A DNA stretch of 10,090 nt from Caldimicrobium thiodismutans (GTDB lineage: Bacteria; Desulfobacterota; Thermodesulfobacteria; Thermodesulfobacteriales; Thermodesulfobacteriaceae). A program made the position numbers and the translations under genes. Positions 6,190 through 10,090 of this stretch are shown piece after piece (position 1 is the stretch's first letter; every line of letters starts with the position of its first letter). The notes under the pieces are model-generated. The model made no database searches, was not told where the DNA came from, and saw nothing but the letters and a program-made list of their open reading frames with translations. The DNA is taken from contig PNIE01000071.1 in assembly GCA_002877875.1 (NCBI GenBank), positions 1 through 10,090 of the forward strand. The letters run 5' to 3'.

Positions 6190-7398
6190 ATGCGAGAGGA
6201 AATCAAAAGAGATCTTGAAATTATAAAGAGGGGAATAGTTGATCTTATTGAAGAGCCAGAACTTATTCAAAAACTTGAGAGATATTATAGGACAGGAAAG
6301 CCTTTAAAAATTAAAGCGGGTTTTGATCCCACAGCTCCTGACCTTCACCTTGGGCACACTGTTTTACTTAGAAAGTTAAAACACTTTCAGGATTTGGGGC
6401 ATGAGGTTTATTTTTTAATTGGTGATTTTACGGCTATGATTGGTGATCCTACAGGGCGATCTGAAACAAGACCAGCCCTAACTAAGGAGCAAGTCCTTGA
6501 AAATGCTAAAACCTATAAAGAGCAAGTTTTCAAAATTCTTGATGAGAAAAAAACCAAGGTAGTGTTCAATAGTGCTTGGTTTTCTCAAATGAAGGCAGAA
6601 GATATTATTAGGCTTTGTGCCAAGTATACCGTGGCTCGAATTCTTGAAAGAGAGGATTTTAAAAAACGCTTTGAAAGTGGGCTTCCTATTGCCCTGCATG
6701 AGCTTATATATCCCCTATTTCAGGCCTATGACTCTGTTGCCTTAGAAGCAGATATTGAACTTGGAGGGACAGACCAACTCTTCAATCTACTTATCGGCAG
6801 GGACATCCAAAGAGAATATGGTCAGGAGCCTCAGGTAATTATTACTTTACCACTCCTTGAAGGTTTAGATGGTGTTCAAAAGATGAGTAAAAGTCTTGGA
6901 AATTATGTAGGTATTATGGAACCACCAAAGGAGATGTTTGGCAAACTTATGTCTATACCTGATGCCCTTATGTGGAAATATTACGAATTACTTACAGACT
7001 TGCCTCTTGAGGAAATCTATGAAATGAAGAAAGAGGTTGAAGAGGGAAGATATCATCCTAAGGAGGCCAAAAAGAGGCTTGCAAGACTTATTGTATCCCA
7101 ATATCATTCAGAAGAGGAGGCTCTAAAAGCTGAAGAGGAATTTGAAAGGGTTTTCAGTAAAAGAGAACTCCCTACTGAGGTTGAAACCTCTGAAATTACT
7201 GAGGGAAGGGTTTATTTACCACGGCTCCTCAGAGACCTAGAGATAGTAAAATCTTCATCTGAGGCTAAACGCCTTATTGCACAAAGAGCCATTGACATTA
7301 ATAAAGAAACAATTACCAGTGAAGAGTATGCCTTTAGCAAAGGGGAGTATATTCTTCGAATTGGAAAAAAGCGTTTTGTTAAGCTTGTAGTAAAATAA
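6190..7398 (+). CDS. tyrS: Tyrosyl-tRNA synthetase
   Basis: TyrS (EC 6.1.1.1) charges tRNA-Tyr with tyrosine in the cytoplasm. The 402-residue protein is a class I synthetase of the TyrS type 2 style. Visible are GFDPTAPDLHLGH (44-56) with HLGH as the HIGH motif, GDFTAMIGDPTGRSETRP (78-95), ELGGTDQLFNLLIGRD (190-205) for tyrosine/ATP binding, and KMSKS (231-235), the mobile ATP loop. A C-terminal S4 RNA-binding domain spans about 342-400 (LLRDLEIVKSSSEAKRLI). All key motifs are intact and the length is normal. It sits 14 bp after cobA-hemD and 7 bp before holA, so it is probably co-transcribed. No T-box or other tRNA-sensing leader is seen in the intergenic space, which is too short for one. 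Confidence 0.97.
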   Translation: MREEIKRDLEIIKRGIVDLIEEPELIQKLERYYRTGKPLKIKAGFDPTAPDLHLGHTVLLRKLKHFQDLGHEVYFLIGDFTAMIGDPTGRSETRPALTKEQVLENAKTYKEQVFKILDEKKTKVVFNSAWFSQMKAEDIIRLCAKYTVARILEREDFKKRFESGLPIALHELIYPLFQAYDSVALEADIELGGTDQLFNLLIGRDIQREYGQEPQVIITLPLLEGLDGVQKMSKSLGNYVGIMEPPKEMFGKLMSIPDALMWKYYELLTDLPLEEIYEMKKEVEEGRYHPKEAKKRLARLIVSQYHSEEEALKAEEEFERVFSKRELPTEVETSEITEGRVYLPRLLRDLEIVKSSSEAKRLIAQRAIDINKETITSEEYAFSKGEYILRIGKKRFVKLVVK

Positions 7399-7405
7399 AT
7401 ATTCA

Positions 7406-8503
7406 ATGCCCCTTTTTACACCCCTTCAAATTATAAAACTTATTGATCTTGCTAAAAAGAATCGGATAGCACCTCTTTATTTATTTATTGGGCCTTATGA
7501 AATCTCTCAAGAAAAGGCCAAAGAAATTTATAAAGTTCTTCTTGATAAAGGTTCAACTCTTGAAGTATTTGATTTAAGAGATAAAGAGCAAAAAAAGGAG
7601 TTTCTTCGTAGAAAAGGCTTTCAGGAAGGACTCTTTGGCTTTAGAACGGTCTATTATATTATTGGTGGAGAGGAAATTCCATCTTCCAAAGTGGAGGAAA
7701 TATTAAACGCCCTTAGGGATAAGCCTCAGTTTTTTTCCTGGTTTATTCTCTTTGAAAATCTTGAAGAAAAGCATCCCTTTTACGACTTTGCCCTTGAAAA
7801 AGGGGCTATAATTCCTTTTCATACTAAAAAGAGGGAAGACCTTCTTGAAAGCGAACTTCTTTTGATTTTAAAAGAATATCAATTACATATGGAGAAAAAG
7901 ACTGCAAGTTTTTTTATTTCCCTTGTGGGAGAGGATTATTCTCATTTTAAAAATGAGCTTGAAAAGCTTGTGCTCTACGCCCTTGATGAGAGGACCATTA
8001 CTGAAGAAAAGATTCTTGAGATAGTAGTTCCTCTTGAAGAGAAGGCCTTCTATTTAATAGGAGAAGCCTTTTTCACTCAAGGGCCTGAAAAAACTTATAA
8101 AATGATCTCATCCCTTCTTGATGCTAAAAAAGAGCCTGGAGAAATTTTAGGATATCTTTATAAATATTTCAAAAAATTGCAGATCCTCAAAGATTTTATC
8201 AAAGAAAATCCAGAGCTTGATAGAGAACAAAGTTATACCTACTTTTCCAAAGAATGGCAAAAACTAAAAGAGGATCCACTAAAGGAAATACCCAAGATAC
8301 TAACAGAAAGTCATCCTTATGCTCTTTTCAATATGAAAAAACATCTTAAAAAAATTGATTCTCTTGATCCTCTTTTTTCTGAGCTGTTTAGAGCAGAGTG
8401 GGCCTTAAAACGAGAATTTCAACCACCCCAAAAGGTATTTCAAAACTTGGTTTTTAACCTCTGGATGAAACTTCAACCCTCCTCATTCAAGAAGGCTGCG
8501 TAG
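7406..8503 (+). CDS. holA: DNA polymerase III delta subunit
   Basis: HolA is the wrench subunit of the clamp loader that opens the beta clamp during replication. The 365-residue protein is divergent but shows the family layout: an N-terminal domain with LYLFIGPYEISQEKAKEIY (24-42) in place of the usual G-E-E/D-x-x region, and a middle domain with FENLEEKHPFYDF (116-128). The most typical part follows: FISLVGEDYSHFKNELEKLVLYA (170-192) and ITEEKILEIV (198-207), then the helical collar domain with YLIGEAFFTQGPEKTYKMISSLL (216-238). The start ATG has no Shine-Dalgarno sequence and may depend on translational coupling from tyrS, 7 bp upstream. The 3' end overlaps the convergent Fe-S protein gene by 21 bp, with no terminator between. 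The call rests on domain pattern; the sequence is low in strictly conserved residues, as is usual for delta. Confidence 0.85.
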   Translation: MPLFTPLQIIKLIDLAKKNRIAPLYLFIGPYEISQEKAKEIYKVLLDKGSTLEVFDLRDKEQKKEFLRRKGFQEGLFGFRTVYYIIGGEEIPSSKVEEILNALRDKPQFFSWFILFENLEEKHPFYDFALEKGAIIPFHTKKREDLLESELLLILKEYQLHMEKKTASFFISLVGEDYSHFKNELEKLVLYALDERTITEEKILEIVVPLEEKAFYLIGEAFFTQGPEKTYKMISSLLDAKKEPGEILGYLYKYFKKLQILKDFIKENPELDREQSYTYFSKEWQKLKEDPLKEIPKILTESHPYALFNMKKHLKKIDSLDPLFSELFRAEWALKREFQPPQKVFQNLVFNLWMKLQPSSFKKAA

Positions 8504-9031
8504 TTCATTTAAACTTTCTTCAGTTAGATGGGGACAATTCTCAGGTTCTGCCTCTCCCATAGAAATTTTTGCTGCTAAAGCAAGACAAGTCATCTCTCCG
8601 CACTCTTTACAGTTGGTCTTAGGTAAATATTTATAAATTATTAGGGCTTGAGGTCTTTTAACAGGTTTATAGTCAGGCTCTATTATCTCAAATTTCAAAG
8701 AGAGCTCTTTTAAATAGTCAAAAAGCTCAAAAAAGACCTCCCTGGCCTCTTCTCTATCTGAAACAGTTCCAAATTTCAAGGTTTCACCTTTGAGGGAAAC
8801 TTTATAGAATTTATCTCCTCTTTTCCACTTAAAGATCAAAAGATTCTCAGGTTCATAGTACAAAGCCTTAACCTGAGGTTTGAGATAGGGCAAAAGGGAA
8901 GATAAATTATCAGAAAAGGAAATTTCTGCTAAATAGCAACCCTTTGCTATATGACAATAGGCAGGTTCAAGCTTTATTCTTTCAGAGAGAGCCTCCTTAT
9001 TCAAAGAGAGAAAAAAGTTTTTCTCCTTCAT
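8483..9031 (-). CDS. Small protein with C-terminal 4Fe-4S domain
   Basis: The 182-residue protein ends in LPKTNCKECGEMTCLALAAKI...NCP (136-167), where C141, C144, C149 and C166 make the four-cysteine pattern of the 4Fe-4S domain found in the CODH/ACS corrinoid protein and in RnfB-type electron carriers (PF04060 type). The N-terminal 120 residues are not recognised; they read as a soluble alpha/beta domain without signal peptide or membrane helix, with two further cysteines (C26, C32). It is too short to be the corrinoid protein itself. Small proteins with this domain occur next to redox and maturation genes in anaerobes. Here the start (ATG at 9031) overlaps the end of the ParB-like gene by 35 bases and has no clear Shine-Dalgarno sequence, so coupled translation is likely. 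An electron-transfer or redox-sensing role for the pair is inference. Confidence 0.8.
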   Translation of the reverse strand: MKEKNFFLSLNKEALSERIKLEPAYCHIAKGCYLAEISFSDNLSSLLPYLKPQVKALYYEPENLLIFKWKRGDKFYKVSLKGETLKFGTVSDREEAREVFFELFDYLKELSLKFEIIEPDYKPVKRPQALIIYKYLPKTNCKECGEMTCLALAAKISMGEAEPENCPHLTEESLNELRSLLE

Positions 9032-9929
9032 TTTCTAAGATTTTAAGGATTTTTTTTAAATCTTCAATATCTTTGACTTTGAATTGTAGAGTAACCTCTT
9101 TTTTCTCAAGATAAGGGGGTACGTCAAAGTTTATTCCATAAGCTGAAAAAAGGCTCCTTATTTTTTCTATAATTTTTTTCTTGCTAAAATAATTGGGATA
9201 TCTTAATTGATATAAAGTTTCGAAAACTACCTTTTTTCTTTGATTAAAATCTTCAATTTCAAGGGCTTTTTCCATTTCAGGGGGAAATAGCCATTTCTGG
9301 TTGGTTAATTTTTTGTAATCCCTAAGGGTTTCCAAGATTTCTCGTTGTTCATTAAAGGAAAGATTTAATTTCTCTATAAGTTTAAGGAAGAGACTTCTCT
9401 CCTCTGGGGTAAGTTCAATGAGAGATTCAACTATTTTGGGATTCAATTTTTCAGAAGCAATAAGCACTTTAAAAGGGTCTTCAAGAAGAAGAATGTTTTT
9501 AAGATAAAAGAACCAGTTTTGATTTTTTGAAAATCCAAGGCGTGGAAGGAGATGGAGGAGCTCCTCTTTTGAAAAGTATTTTTCAGCTTTGACCAAAAAG
9601 TAGGCCTTTTCTACAAGATTTAAATTTCTTTGAAGGTTTAATTCCAGGGAGATTAAAAGAAGCTCTTTAAAGGGCAAAGGGGCTTCTAAAATTAAAGCTT
9701 TAAAAGGTTCTTCACCCAAATGTTTTAAAGCAGAAATCCTTGCAAGACCATCCACAATAAGATAGTTTTTTTCCGTCTCATATAAAATGGGAGGATAAAA
9801 GGGTTTTTCTGAAGAAATCAAATTGATAAAATATTCAGTTTTTAAGGGAAAAGAAAAATTGAAATCTTTAAAATCAAAATTAATCTCCTCAAAATAGACA
9901 TCTTTGAGAGAGAGGATTAATTTTTTCAT
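8997..9929 (-). CDS. ParB-like protein
   Basis: The 310-residue protein has the N-terminal fold shared by ParB/Spo0J, followed by a helical HTH-like region. YPPILYETEKNYLIVDGLARISALKHLGEEP (45-75) matches the ParB core, with GLARISAL giving the GxxRxxA motif that in ParB contacts CTP. LNLQRNLNLVEKA (97-109) matches the ENIQREDLNPLEEA motif with one residue deleted. Residues 117-200 follow the ParB HTH layout, including ASEKLNPKIVESLIELTPEERSLF, the analogue of the REGKLSAGHARALLSL region. The C-terminal 60 residues are not recognised and are not the usual ParB dimer domain by eye. No ParA lies beside it. It leads a two-gene unit with the Fe-S protein and has no visible Shine-Dalgarno sequence. 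Canonical chromosome segregation is one option; a specialised regulator or CTP switch is another. Confidence 0.8.
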   Translation of the reverse strand: MKKLILSLKDVYFEEINFDFKDFNFSFPLKTEYFINLISSEKPFYPPILYETEKNYLIVDGLARISALKHLGEEPFKALILEAPLPFKELLLISLELNLQRNLNLVEKAYFLVKAEKYFSKEELLHLLPRLGFSKNQNWFFYLKNILLLEDPFKVLIASEKLNPKIVESLIELTPEERSLFLKLIEKLNLSFNEQREILETLRDYKKLTNQKWLFPPEMEKALEIEDFNQRKKVVFETLYQLRYPNYFSKKKIIEKIRSLFSAYGINFDVPPYLEKKEVTLQFKVKDIEDLKKILKILENEGEKLFSLFE

Positions 9930-9965
9930 AGTTTTTTTGCGTTGAGGTTAAGGCTTACAAGTTTC

Positions 9966-10058
9966 ATTTTCAGCATAAGATATTTTCTTAGTTTGGTCAA
10001 GAAGCTGAAAATAGCTCCTGCAAGTTTTCAAGAAGCGTAGTTTATACTTGCTTGAAAA
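9966..10058. repeat. Four alternating TTTTCA(G/A)(C/G) half-sites upstream of the ParB-like gene
   Basis: Sites lie at 9967-9974 (TTTTCAGC), 10004-10011 (GCTGAAAA), 10025-10032 (TTTTCAAG) and 10051-10058 (CTTGAAAA), alternating in orientation. The first two form a 9-bp perfect inverted repeat (ATTTTCAGC/GCTGAAAAT). In addition TCAAGAAGC is repeated directly at 9997-10005 and 10028-10036, exactly 31 bp apart. The third and fourth sites can also pair as an 11-bp stem with one bulge (10025-10035 with 10047-10058). The array lies in the space between the ParB-like gene and the possible gene at 10068, so it may be a shared operator or a ParB-binding site. None of the sites is the classic parS sequence. 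This array is the main content of the 161-base edge region. Confidence 0.5.
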
Positions 10059-10067
10059 TAAAAAAAG

Positions 10068-10090
10068 ATGAACTATAATGAAATATTTGA
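10068..10090 (+). CDS. Possible start of a gene running off the right edge
   Basis: ATG 10068 opens seven codons (MNYNEIF) to the end of the window, directed away from the ParB-like gene. There is no Shine-Dalgarno sequence, and an alternative ATG in another frame sits at 10078, so the call rests only on position behind a promoter-like region. Function cannot be judged. Confidence 0.2.

Noticed and set aside
8997..9929. Canonical chromosome-partitioning ParB with a parS site
   Set aside because: No ParA gene adjoins it, no classic parS 16-mer was seen in the window, and the C-terminus does not look like the usual ParB dimer domain; only the broader name ParB-like is kept.
1..10090. tRNA genes, rRNA, CRISPR arrays, insertion sequences or prophage genes
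   Set aside because: Gaps between genes are too short or show no cloverleaf, regularly spaced repeats, transposase or terminal inverted repeats.

Overview
The window is AT-rich, gene-dense bacterial chromosome. Four things point to an anaerobic, probably thermophilic Gram-negative bacterium, most plausibly a Thermodesulfobacteriota-type sulfate or sulfur metaboliser such as Thermodesulfobacterium or Caldimicrobium: the Lys/Glu/Ile/Phe-rich proteins, a CobA-HemD fusion, an FmdB-type zinc ribbon and a corrinoid/CODH-like four-cysteine Fe-S domain. This placement is inference from gene style; no 16S or other marker is present.

Layout. Positions 1-155 hold two hairpins; the second is followed by a T-run and is a good intrinsic terminator for a gene left of the window. 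A SapC-family gene (237-935, +) converges, with 7 bp between stops, on a long minus-strand gene (943-3093). That gene encodes a GT9 (heptosyltransferase-like) domain, a four-cysteine zinc ribbon and a SAM methyltransferase in one chain. A 375-bp gap (3094-3468) holds a 14-bp tandem repeat and what looks like a small decayed reading frame. Next comes a tight plus-strand cluster: FmdB-type zinc ribbon, hemC, cobA-hemD fusion, tyrS, holA (3469-8503). Its 3' end overlaps by 21 bp a convergent two-gene minus-strand unit. That unit is a ParB-like protein (8997-9929) followed by a small Fe-S domain protein (8483-9031), and these two overlap each other by 35 bp. The right edge (9930-10090) is a promoter-type region carrying four related TTTTCA(G/A)(C/G) sites in alternating orientation; the first codons of another gene may begin at 10068.

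How the genes work together. HemC makes hydroxymethylbilane. The HemD half of the fusion closes it to uroporphyrinogen III, and the CobA half methylates that to precorrin-2, feeding siroheme, cobalamin and, in many sulfate reducers, the alternative heme route through siroheme. TyrS and HolA are housekeeping passengers in the same transcript. The GT9-methyltransferase protein most likely acts on a surface glycan.

The less conventional parts are the ParB-like/Fe-S pair with its upstream site array, the GT9-Zn ribbon-methyltransferase fusion, and the decayed reading frame upstream of fmdB.
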